Assembly (NCBI GenBank): GCA_964397655.1
Contig: CAYNKA010000009.1
Span: forward strand, 62,001 to 126,000
Source: CAYNKA01 sp964397655
Lineage (GTDB): Bacteria > Spirochaetota > Spirochaetia > DTKZ01
Reading direction: 5' to 3'
Length of the DNA stretch: 64,000 nucleotides
The position numbers were made by a program, and so were the translations under genes. Below, piece after piece: positions 34,017 to 40,657 of this stretch. Numbering within the stretch: position 1 is the stretch's first letter; each line of letters begins with the position of its first letter. The notes under the pieces are model-generated. The model was not told the origin of the DNA. It did no database searches and worked only from the letters and a program-made list of their open reading frames with translations.

Positions 34017-34045
34017 ATTGTATACGCAAACGTGTGCGTTGTCAA
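34017..34045 (-). promoter_or_regulatory. Sugar-operon promoter with LacI-type operator in its spacer
   Basis: Minus strand: perfect TTGACA -35 (34040-34045), 17-bp spacer, TACAAT -10 (34017-34022, one mismatch). The spacer contains ACGCAAACGTGTGCGT (plus strand, 34024-34039), 14 of 16 positions palindromic around the CG centre, the canonical form of a LacI-family operator. A bound repressor would block RNA polymerase directly. Confidence 0.8.
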
Positions 34046-34092
34046 GATCAATTCTTCTGCTTATGGTGTCTGAACAAGCATATCGCCATCGT

Positions 34093-35328
34093 TCACAGTT
34101 GGAGGCCGACGTTGACCGTTCCGTAGACGGTGCGGGTGCGGACGTTGTAGGTAAAATCGACGCCGAAGGCCGGAATGGCGACCTTGGATACGTAGATGCG
34201 GAACCCGAGGCCCGGACCGCTCGTGTACTGCGATTCGTGCAACCCGTCGTTGTAGAGTCCGCCCTCGTAGGCGAGCAGAACGGTGAAGGCGCCCCAGCCG
34301 AATTCCGCGAAAGTGTATTCCGCCAGGGCCTGTCCGAAGATGTAGGAATCCGCCGCCACTCCGTCGGGAAGGGATTTCATCACGTTGTTGATTTCAGGTT
34401 CAACGATGACGGGAGTGTAGGGGGCGAAGAGTGCCGCGGTTATGAAACCGAAACGAAGTCGGCCCGTCACCGGCCTGCGATATTGTCCGACGAAGGAAAC
34501 CTCGTCGAATGAGGCTCCTCGATCCGTCAGGTCGAACTTGCGCTTGTAGCGAACTGCGGCGTTCGTACCGTTTACGAGGATCCTTTCGTAGACGAGGTCC
34601 TGATACCTGAGCGCGAAAACCGGGCTTATGAGGCTGACTGATTCGGGAGGCGGGAACGACGATTCGTAGCTGTCCGTTCCGCGTTCCTGGAATTCCAGCC
34701 CCATTCCGAAGATCGTGGAGCGGGTAAGCCTGAGGCCGTATTCGCCCGAGGCCTTGAGTCCCAGGAATTCGTATTTCCTATAGGCGTTGCCGTCTATGTC
34801 CCGGTTCGTGATCCGCTCCCGCTCTCCGTTGAAGCCGATGAAGAGCGTGTCGGCGGAGCCCAGAAACTTCGGATCGACGTAGCCGAAAAGGCCTTTCCAC
34901 CCGGTGTTCGAGAAGATTCCGCCGCCGTAGAGTTTTTTGTTGTATCCGAGGAAGTTGGATTCCAGGAACATGAGACCGGCGTAAAAATTGTCGCCGGACA
35001 TCCCTCCGAGCGGTATGGGGATGAGGGTCCATTTCTCCTCTATCCGAACGCGGACTACGGCGTTTCCTTCGCGATCGAACTCCCGTACGATCGAGATCGT
35101 GTGGAAAATGCCGAGACTCCGGAGGTCCTGGACGAACCGTTTTTCGTCGAAACCGGAAAGCGGACGACCTTCATAGGGGCGATAATAGGGTTCCAGGACC
35201 GAGAGGTCCGTCTTGACGAGTCCTTCGAATTCGAATCTGCGCACCAAGGGTACGCCGGAACCTTCCGTATTCTGCGCGAAAAGCTGCATTCCCGTCGCGA
35301 GCGCGAGAATGGAAAAAATTTTTCTCAG
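34093..35328 (-). CDS. Omp85/BamA-like outer-membrane protein with POTRA-like domain, probable CTG start
   Basis: A 411-residue protein. A signal peptide (LRKIFSILALATGMQLFA) is followed by a POTRA-like domain (RFEFEGLVKTD, RFVQDLRSLGIFHTISIVREFD) and a C-terminal beta-barrel rich in alternating strands (FYAGLMFLESNFLGYNKKL, GPGLGFRIYVSKVAIPAFGV), similar to short BamA/surface-antigen proteins. No ATG, GTG or TTG stands at the head of the signal peptide. A CTG at 35328 lies 7 nt after GGGAG and gives the expected Met-Arg-Lys opening; an ATT at 35331 is the other option. Nearer in-frame ATG codons would remove the signal peptide. Role: outer-membrane biogenesis or secretion. Confidence 0.72.
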   Translation of the reverse strand: MRKIFSILALATGMQLFAQNTEGSGVPLVRRFEFEGLVKTDLSVLEPYYRPYEGRPLSGFDEKRFVQDLRSLGIFHTISIVREFDREGNAVVRVRIEEKWTLIPIPLGGMSGDNFYAGLMFLESNFLGYNKKLYGGGIFSNTGWKGLFGYVDPKFLGSADTLFIGFNGERERITNRDIDGNAYRKYEFLGLKASGEYGLRLTRSTIFGMGLEFQERGTDSYESSFPPPESVSLISPVFALRYQDLVYERILVNGTNAAVRYKRKFDLTDRGASFDEVSFVGQYRRPVTGRLRFGFITAALFAPYTPVIVEPEINNVMKSLPDGVAADSYIFGQALAEYTFAEFGWGAFTVLLAYEGGLYNDGLHESQYTSGPGLGFRIYVSKVAIPAFGVDFTYNVRTRTVYGTVNVGLQL

Positions 35329-35410
35329 AATGATTCTCCCAAGCGTCCGTTCGATCCGGATTCGGCGTCGTATCGCCGGAAAAGGCGCGTCGGGAGAAAA
35401 CCTCCCGTTC

Positions 35411-35439
35411 TTGCAAACGCTAACCGGTTCTGGTACACT
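35411..35439 (+). promoter_or_regulatory. Putative icd promoter
   Basis: TTGCAA (35411-35416) and TACACT (35434-35439) with a 17-bp spacer on the plus strand, about 34 bp before the GTG start of icd. Two mismatches in each box. Confidence 0.45.
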
Positions 35440-35472
35440 CAAGATACTACATAGCAAGCGGAGTGGTAAAGC

Positions 35473-36687
35473 GTGGCGGATAGAATCGTTATGACTGAGG
35501 CCGGAGTGAAGGTTCCGGATGAACCGATCATCCCCTTCATCGAGGGCGACGGTACGGGTCCCGACATCTGGAGGGCGGCGGTCAGAGTCATGGACGCCGC
35601 GGTGCGGAAGGCGTACGCAGGCCGCCGGAAGATCGCATGGAAGGAAATCCTAGCGGGTGAAAAGGCCTTCAAGGCCACGGGTGATTGGCTTCCCGCGGAA
35701 ACGGAAGAGGTTTTCAAGGATTGCCTCGTCGGAATCAAGGGGCCGCTCACCACACCGGTGGGAGAGGGATTCCGCAGCCTGAACGTCACGCTCCGCCAAA
35801 GGCTCGATCTCTATGTCTGTCTCAGGCCTGTGAAGTACTACATGGGGATTCCATCGCCCGTGAAGAAACCTGAACTCGTCGACATGGTCGTCTTTCGGGA
35901 AAACACCGAAGACGTCTACGCCGGGTTCGAGTCCGCGGAAGGAAAGGAACAGACGAAGAAGATCATCGATTTCCTGAAGAACGAAATCGGCTGGAAGCTG
36001 CGCGAGGATTCAGGGGTCGGCATCAAGCCGGTGAGCAGAACGGGTTCGGAGCGGCTCATAAGGGCGGCGATCCGCTACGCTCTCGGGAAAAAGCGCAAGA
36101 GCGTGACCCTCGTCCACAAGGGCAACATCATGAAGTATACGGAAGGTGCGTTCAGGAATTGGGGCTACGAGCTCGCCAAACGGGAATTCCGCGACGCCGT
36201 CGTGACATGGGACGAAGTAGGTGAAGGTAAGGTCCCGGAAGGGAAGATTCTCGTCAAGGACTGCATCGCCGACGCCTTCCTCCAACAGATCCTCACGAGA
36301 CCGGCGGATTACGACGTCATCGCGACCCTTAACCTCAACGGAGATTACGTTTCGGACGCACTCGCGGCCCAGGTCGGAGGCATCGGAATCGCCCCTGGGG
36401 CGAACATCAACTACGAAACGGGCCACGCCATATTCGAGGCCACGCACGGGACGGCCCCCAAGTACGCGGGCCAGGATCTCGTGAATCCCAGCTCCGTCAT
36501 CCTCTCCGGAATGATGATGCTCGAGTATATCGGCTGGAACGAGGCCGCGGCCCTCATCGACAGGGGGATCGTCGGCGCCATCTCGAAGAAGCTGGTGACG
36601 TACGATTTCGCCAGGCTCATGGAAGGGGCGGTACAGGTGTCGACGAGCCGCTTCGGCGACACGATAATCGAGAACATGGAAGCATGA
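35473..36687 (+). CDS. icd: NADP-dependent isocitrate dehydrogenase
   Basis: A 404-residue TCA-cycle enzyme converting isocitrate to 2-oxoglutarate with reduction of NADP. It follows E. coli Icd closely: PIIPFIEGDGTGPDI, the RSLNVTLRQ segment containing the regulatory Ser, CLRPVKYY, VFRENTEDVYAG, VHKGNIMKYTEGAF and NADP-type ATHGTAPKYAGQD. The GTG at 35473 is chosen, with GGAG 9 nt upstream; an ATG at 35491 would drop six residues. Its stop overlaps the next membrane-protein gene by 4 bp. Confidence 0.96.
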   Translation: MADRIVMTEAGVKVPDEPIIPFIEGDGTGPDIWRAAVRVMDAAVRKAYAGRRKIAWKEILAGEKAFKATGDWLPAETEEVFKDCLVGIKGPLTTPVGEGFRSLNVTLRQRLDLYVCLRPVKYYMGIPSPVKKPELVDMVVFRENTEDVYAGFESAEGKEQTKKIIDFLKNEIGWKLREDSGVGIKPVSRTGSERLIRAAIRYALGKKRKSVTLVHKGNIMKYTEGAFRNWGYELAKREFRDAVVTWDEVGEGKVPEGKILVKDCIADAFLQQILTRPADYDVIATLNLNGDYVSDALAAQVGGIGIAPGANINYETGHAIFEATHGTAPKYAGQDLVNPSSVILSGMMMLEYIGWNEAAALIDRGIVGAISKKLVTYDFARLMEGAVQVSTSRFGDTIIENMEA

Positions 36688-37229
36688 AGCAGGACCAGAA
36701 CCAGAACAGACGTCGGCACCGGCCGCTGCTTTTCGGCGTGATTTTTCTTTTTCTCGGAGCTTCGCTACTTCTCCGGACCACGGGGAATCTGACCGGAGTG
36801 CTCCCTCTCTGGCCGATCGTCCTCGTCTTCCTCGGGGTGTCGCTGCTTTTCAAGGTTTTCTTCAGGAACGGACGCGAGAGCTACGTTTTCGCTGGGCTCT
36901 TCCTCTTCCTAGCCGGGGCTTTCCTTCTCACCGTCAACACGCACATTCTCGACATGAAATTGAGGCAGATTTGGCCGTTCTTCATGCTCTTCGCCGGTTT
37001 TTCCCTGCTCGCTTACGGGCTGAAAAGCTCGGGGGCCGCGAAGGCGAGGATGATGATCCCTGCCTTGAGCATTATTCTTCTTTCCGCGGTTTTTCTTCTT
37101 TTCAGCCTCGGAGTCGTCAACATGAGCCTCAGGCTCTTCGTCGTCATGTGGTGGCCGGTGATTTTCGTCTTCGCCGGCATCATTCTCATCGTATTCGACG
37201 CGGTGTCGAACAGAAAATCGAAAGGCTAG
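36684..37229 (+). CDS. Multi-pass membrane protein of unknown function (LiaI/LiaF-like transmembrane region)
   Basis: A 181-residue protein with hydrophobic segments paired as short hairpins: LLFGVIFLFLGASLLL, LWPIVLVFLGVSLLF, FAGLFLFLAGAFLL, IWPFFMLFAGFSLLAYG, MMIPALSIILLSAVFLLF and WWPVIFVFAGIILIVF. Repeated IWP-F-L-F-AG-type units resemble the transmembrane part of LiaI/LiaF-like (DUF5668) proteins. No extracellular or catalytic domain. Start overlaps the icd stop (ATGA), and its end overlaps the convergent 37226 gene by 4 bp. Function unknown. Confidence 0.75.
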   Translation: MKQDQNQNRRRHRPLLFGVIFLFLGASLLLRTTGNLTGVLPLWPIVLVFLGVSLLFKVFFRNGRESYVFAGLFLFLAGAFLLTVNTHILDMKLRQIWPFFMLFAGFSLLAYGLKSSGAAKARMMIPALSIILLSAVFLLFSLGVVNMSLRLFVVMWWPVIFVFAGIILIVFDAVSNRKSKG

Positions 37230-37609
37230 ATTTTTCTCGAGATCTCGTCTTTTTCGCATGCTTCGCAGAAGTTCGAATCCAGAAACAGGCTTCGCTCGAG
37301 AGGAAGCCTGGAACCGCAGCGGACGCAGTGAAGGCGGGCGGGAAACACCTTTTTCCTTTTCATGAAGCATATCGTCGTCGCGACCGTCGCCGTTGCGAAA
37401 AATGCCGCGATCGCAGCGGACCTGGGAACGACGTTAGGTATCACGAGGAGCATGACGGCGACGTAGACCGCCAGAACTGCCGCGGACAGGTAGAGCGTGG
37501 CGAGCCTTTTTCCGGCCCCGCGATCGCCGTATCGCTTCTGAATCATGAAGAGAATGAGCAGGCCGAGCAATAGGAAGTAGGCGATCTTCCCGATCAAGGC
37601 GAAGGCCAT
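37226..37609 (-). CDS. Small membrane protein with C-terminal zinc ribbon
   Basis: A 127-residue protein. Three hydrophobic segments (IGKIAYFLLLGLLILFMI, LATLYLSAAVLAVYVAVMLLVI, AAIAAFFATATVATTICF) precede a C-terminal CVRCG then CEAC pair of CxxC motifs separated by about 17 residues, a probable zinc ribbon. I recognise no family. The ATG at 37609 has a GGGAG ribosome-binding site. It shares 4 bp with the convergent membrane-protein gene. Confidence 0.7.
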   Translation of the reverse strand: MAFALIGKIAYFLLLGLLILFMIQKRYGDRGAGKRLATLYLSAAVLAVYVAVMLLVIPNVVPRSAAIAAFFATATVATTICFMKRKKVFPARLHCVRCGSRLPLERSLFLDSNFCEACEKDEISRKI

Positions 37610-37680
37610 TCGGTTCTCCCTGTATTCCGGAGCCGCGGAAGACTCCGGCGAGCGTCGGACGGCGCGTCCGTTTCTCGAAG

Positions 37681-37701
37681 AAAAAGCCGACCGGGTCGGC
37701 T
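37681..37701 (-). terminator. Intrinsic terminator of fucI
   Basis: AGCCGAC (37685-37691) and GTCGGCT (37695-37701) with a 3-nt loop, then TTTT on the minus strand, 9 bp after the fucI stop. Confidence 0.8.
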
Positions 37702-37709
37702 TCGATCGA

Positions 37710-39521
37710 TCATCCGTACAGCGGTCCGAAGGCCGAACACGCGCGATAGTCGGATCCCTCCGGATCCATGCCGAAGGCGTTCCAGGCGCTCGGCCGGTAG
37801 ACGTCTTCCTCGGCAACGTTGTGGAGGCAGACCGGTATCCTCAACATCGAGGCGAGCGTGATGAGGTCGGCGCCGATGTGACCGTAGCTGATCGCTCCGT
37901 GGTTCGCTCCCCAATTCGCCATCACGGTGTAGACGTCCTTGAATTTGCCCTGACCGGAAGTCCTCGGCGCGAACCATGTCGTCGGCCAGGATGGATCGGT
38001 CCGTTTGTCGAGCGTATCGTGGACTTGTCCTTCGATTTCAACGGTCCAACCTTCGGCGATCTGGAGCGCGGGTCCGAGACCCTTTACGATGTTAAGACGG
38101 CACATGGTCACCGGCATCCCCCCCTTGGTGAGGAAATCCGTGGAAAATCCGCCGCCCCTCATGTAGTCGAGGTTCGCGGGAGGAAAGAGGGTCGCCTCGA
38201 GACAGCGTTCCGCGTCCCGGGGGGTAACCTCCCAGAAGGGCTTCATGACGGGCTTTCCGTCCTTCGTCATCGCTCCTGTTCCGTCGAGGGTGGTGGAGCC
38301 CGAGTTGATGAGGTGGATGAGGCCGCCCTCGCCGAGCCCTGAGAGCGTCCTTCCGGTAACCCGCTTCACTGCTTCGGGGCTCCAGTAGGTTCTCACGTCC
38401 GAAAAGATCTGGGCGGTACCCGTGAGGAGATACCCGAACAGCATCGAGACGCCGTTCAGGCTGTCGTTCTCCGTTGCGAAGATGAAGGGCTGCCGTATCC
38501 CGTTCCAGTCGAAGGAGGTGTTGAGGATGGTTTCGGTGAAGTCGCCGTCGGGGAAGTGGTCGGTCCACTGCCGCTGTCCCTGAAAGCCGCCGAGGAGGGC
38601 GTTGCGGCCGAGGGCCTCCTCGCCGAAGCCCATTTCCGCGAGCCTTGGATTTCCCACAAGAAGGTCGCGGGTGATCAGCGTCATCTTGACGACGAACTCC
38701 CAATCTTTGTCGAGTTGCGCGCGGGAATGCCGCTTCTCGGGCCGGTTGAGGTCCTTGCCTTCCTTGCAGTGCTTCCTCGTCCATTCGAGGGCTTTCTTGA
38801 ATTCCGCCTTGTCGAAGATTCCCTCTTCCATGCGCCTTATGTACTCTGACGCGTCGACGTATTCGTTCCGCATTCCGAGATATTCCTGGAAGAATCCTTC
38901 CTGCACGATGGATCCCGCGATGCCCATGGAAACGGAGCCGATCGAGAGATAGGATTTGCCCTTCATGTAGGCGACTGCGACGCCTGCACGCGCGAAACGG
39001 AGGAGTTTTTCCTGGACGTCCTTCGGAATCTTCCGGTCGTCGGAATCCTGGACGTCGCGGCCGTAGATGCCGAAGGCCGGGAGCCCCTTCTGGTTGTAGC
39101 CCGCGAGTACCGCGGCGAGATAAACGGCGCCAGGCCGTTCGGAACCGTTGAATCCCCAAACTGCTTTGGGTATGCAGGGATCCATGTCCATGGTCTCGGT
39201 CCCGTAGCACCAGCACGGCGTCACGGAAAGCGACACTCCCACCCCCTGCCTCGCGAATTTGTCCGCGCACGCGGCGGCTTCCGTCACTCCGCCGATCGTG
39301 GAATCGGCGATCACGCATTCCACGGGCATGCCGTTGGGATAGCGCACGTTGGCCTTCAGGAATTTCGCGGCCGACTTCGCCATGTCCATGGTCTGCTTTT
39401 CGAGCGACTCGCGGATCCCGCCGAGCCTTCCGTCTATGATCGGGCGAATGCCGATTTTCGGCAGATTCCCCTTGAGCCTTTCCCTGAGGGGGAGAAGCTT
39501 CATGTTTCCGTCGTAAGCCAT
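37710..39521 (-). CDS. fucI: L-fucose isomerase
   Basis: A 603-residue cytosolic ketol-isomerase converting L-fucose to L-fuculose (and often D-arabinose to D-ribulose), close in length to E. coli FucI (591). IGIRPIIDGRLGGIRESLE, TPCWCYGTETMDMD, VWGFNGSERPGAVYL and the metal-binding Glu/Asp/His regions around FIFATENDSLNG and NWGANHGAISYGHIGADL are present. The ATG at 39521 has a perfect AGGAGG site. It has its own promoter and terminator, so it is a single-gene unit; no fuculokinase, aldolase or fucose transporter gene is adjacent. Confidence 0.94.
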   Translation of the reverse strand: MAYDGNMKLLPLRERLKGNLPKIGIRPIIDGRLGGIRESLEKQTMDMAKSAAKFLKANVRYPNGMPVECVIADSTIGGVTEAAACADKFARQGVGVSLSVTPCWCYGTETMDMDPCIPKAVWGFNGSERPGAVYLAAVLAGYNQKGLPAFGIYGRDVQDSDDRKIPKDVQEKLLRFARAGVAVAYMKGKSYLSIGSVSMGIAGSIVQEGFFQEYLGMRNEYVDASEYIRRMEEGIFDKAEFKKALEWTRKHCKEGKDLNRPEKRHSRAQLDKDWEFVVKMTLITRDLLVGNPRLAEMGFGEEALGRNALLGGFQGQRQWTDHFPDGDFTETILNTSFDWNGIRQPFIFATENDSLNGVSMLFGYLLTGTAQIFSDVRTYWSPEAVKRVTGRTLSGLGEGGLIHLINSGSTTLDGTGAMTKDGKPVMKPFWEVTPRDAERCLEATLFPPANLDYMRGGGFSTDFLTKGGMPVTMCRLNIVKGLGPALQIAEGWTVEIEGQVHDTLDKRTDPSWPTTWFAPRTSGQGKFKDVYTVMANWGANHGAISYGHIGADLITLASMLRIPVCLHNVAEEDVYRPSAWNAFGMDPEGSDYRACSAFGPLYG

Positions 39522-39565
39522 GCGATGCAGCCTCCTGCTATCCGGGATCGTCTTCGGACGCCGAA

Positions 39566-39595
39566 AGTATATCCGGAAAAAGGATTGAAATTCAA
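39566..39595 (-). promoter_or_regulatory. Putative fucI promoter
   Basis: Minus strand TTGAAT (39590-39595) and TATACT (39566-39571, one mismatch) with an 18-bp spacer, 45 bp before the fucI ATG. Confidence 0.5.
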
Positions 39596-39715
39596 TGATT
39601 CGTTGGATTCGCGGTAATGAAGGGCTTGTGATTCGTCGGAGTCGGAAAGGTCTCCCGAGTCAAGTGCGGGTGAGGTCGCTTTCGTGAGAATTCCTGACAT
39701 CGTCAACGAAAGGAG

Positions 39716-39761
39716 TTGACAAGAACTTTACTTACGGTTATCTTGTCTATATCGAACGTTC
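39716..39761 (+). promoter_or_regulatory. TetR gene promoter with GAACGTTC operator
   Basis: Perfect TTGACA -35 (39716-39721), 17-bp spacer, TATCTT -10 (39739-39744). The 8-bp palindrome GAACGTTC (39754-39761) lies over the predicted start site. The same GAACGTTC core recurs at 40360-40367, downstream of the TetR gene, which supports its being the operator of this repressor. Confidence 0.6.
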
Positions 39762-39780
39762 ATTCGATTCGAGTGTGGAA

Positions 39781-40338
39781 ATGGACAAAAAAACGGCGAT
39801 TTTTCAGGCTACGTTGAATCTCATAGCGAAGCAGGGTTTCCATGGAACTTCCATGTTTGAAATCGCGAAGAAAGCCAAGGTCGCCGCGGGGACCATCTAC
39901 CACTATTTTTCCGGTAAAGAGGAATTGATCAACGAACTCTACCTCTACGTACTCGACAAGCTCGACGACCGGCTACTCACGGGATTCGACAAGGCCAGGC
40001 GGATCGAGGACAACCTGCGTACCCTGTGGGTCAATTGGATCAATTTCTACATCGCGAATCCGAAGGAATTCCTTTTCCTCGAGCAATACAGCTCATCGCC
40101 TTTCGTGACGAGTTTCTATTTCGAAAAGAAGGATGCGAGAGTGGTGCCGGCCGTGGAGTATATGGCGAAGGCGAAGAGCGAGGGGTTTTTCAAGGATCTT
40201 CCTATGGAAATATTGGTGGGGATTTTTTACGGACCGATCGTCGCCATCGCGAAAGATTGCATTGCGGGGAGGCTCGCCTTGGAGGAGGCCCTCATCGAGA
40301 AGGCTTTTGATGCCTGTCTCGACGCCATTAAGAAATAA
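39781..40338 (+). CDS. TetR/AcrR family transcriptional regulator
   Basis: A 185-residue regulator. The helix-turn-helix domain is FQATLNLIAKQGFHGTSMFEIAKK then VAAGTIYHYFSGKEEL, with the YHYF motif typical of TetR proteins. The C-terminal helical domain resembles the AcrR/FadR-like branch. The ATG at 39781 is chosen; the GTG at 39775 would add two residues. Matching palindromes upstream of this gene and of the next small gene suggest that it controls both. Confidence 0.9.
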   Translation: MDKKTAIFQATLNLIAKQGFHGTSMFEIAKKAKVAAGTIYHYFSGKEELINELYLYVLDKLDDRLLTGFDKARRIEDNLRTLWVNWINFYIANPKEFLFLEQYSSSPFVTSFYFEKKDARVVPAVEYMAKAKSEGFFKDLPMEILVGIFYGPIVAIAKDCIAGRLALEEALIEKAFDACLDAIKK

Positions 40339-40358
40339 TTTTTTTCGTACAAATAGAA

Positions 40359-40412
40359 TGAACGTTCAGTCAATATAGATTGAATATTCATACAATAAAA
40401 CGCCTGAGGCGT
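40359..40412 (+). promoter_or_regulatory. Operator-promoter of the small lipoprotein gene with paired palindromes
   Basis: Two perfect 10-bp palindromes, TGAACGTTCA (40359-40368) and TGAATATTCA (40381-40390), are spaced 22 bp centre to centre, two helical turns. The second abuts a TACAAT -10 box (40391-40396). A third palindrome, ACGCCT-G-AGGCGT (40400-40412), covers the predicted start site. The first shares GAACGTTC with the promoter of the TetR gene upstream. No good -35 box is visible, so activation or weak basal expression is possible. Confidence 0.55.
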
Positions 40413-40434
40413 AGACATAGAGAGGAGACATGGT

Positions 40435-40575
40435 ATGAAGAACACGATGAGGATTTTCGGTGTGATCGCGGTCGTATTGACGGTCGCAAGCTGCGCGAGC
40501 TTGAAGCCCTTCACCGCGGACGACATCCGGCAAATCGGATTCAGCGTCCCGACCGAGCAAAAATCGGTGAAGTGA
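40435..40575 (+). CDS. 46-residue lipoprotein
   Basis: A short gene of 46 codons plus stop. An AGGAG site lies 7 nt before the ATG at 40435. The product has a Lys/Arg-containing N-terminus, a hydrophobic stretch (IFGVIAVVLTV) and a lipobox V-A-S-C20, then a 26-residue polar tail (ASLKPFTADDIRQIGFSVP and beyond). It should be a lipid-anchored peptide, similar in size to entericidin or bacteriocin-release lipoproteins but not alike in sequence. It has its own operator-promoter and a strong terminator 15 bp after the stop, so it looks like a deliberately regulated single gene. Function unknown. Confidence 0.72.
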   Translation: MKNTMRIFGVIAVVLTVASCASLKPFTADDIRQIGFSVPTEQKSVK

Positions 40576-40589
40576 TCTGGTTACGGCTG

Positions 40590-40618
40590 AAAAACCCGGT
40601 CGACGAGACCGGGTTTTT
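40590..40618. terminator. Bidirectional intrinsic terminator
   Basis: AAAAACCCGGTC / GACCGGGTTTTT with a 5-nt loop, extended outward by a further GGCTGA/TCAGCC pairing. T-runs follow the stem in both directions, so it can end the lipoprotein message (plus) and the TRAP permease message (minus, stop at 40658). Confidence 0.85.
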
Positions 40619-40657
40619 CTTTCAGCCGAACGCAGGTGATGCGAGCTTTCCGCTCTG

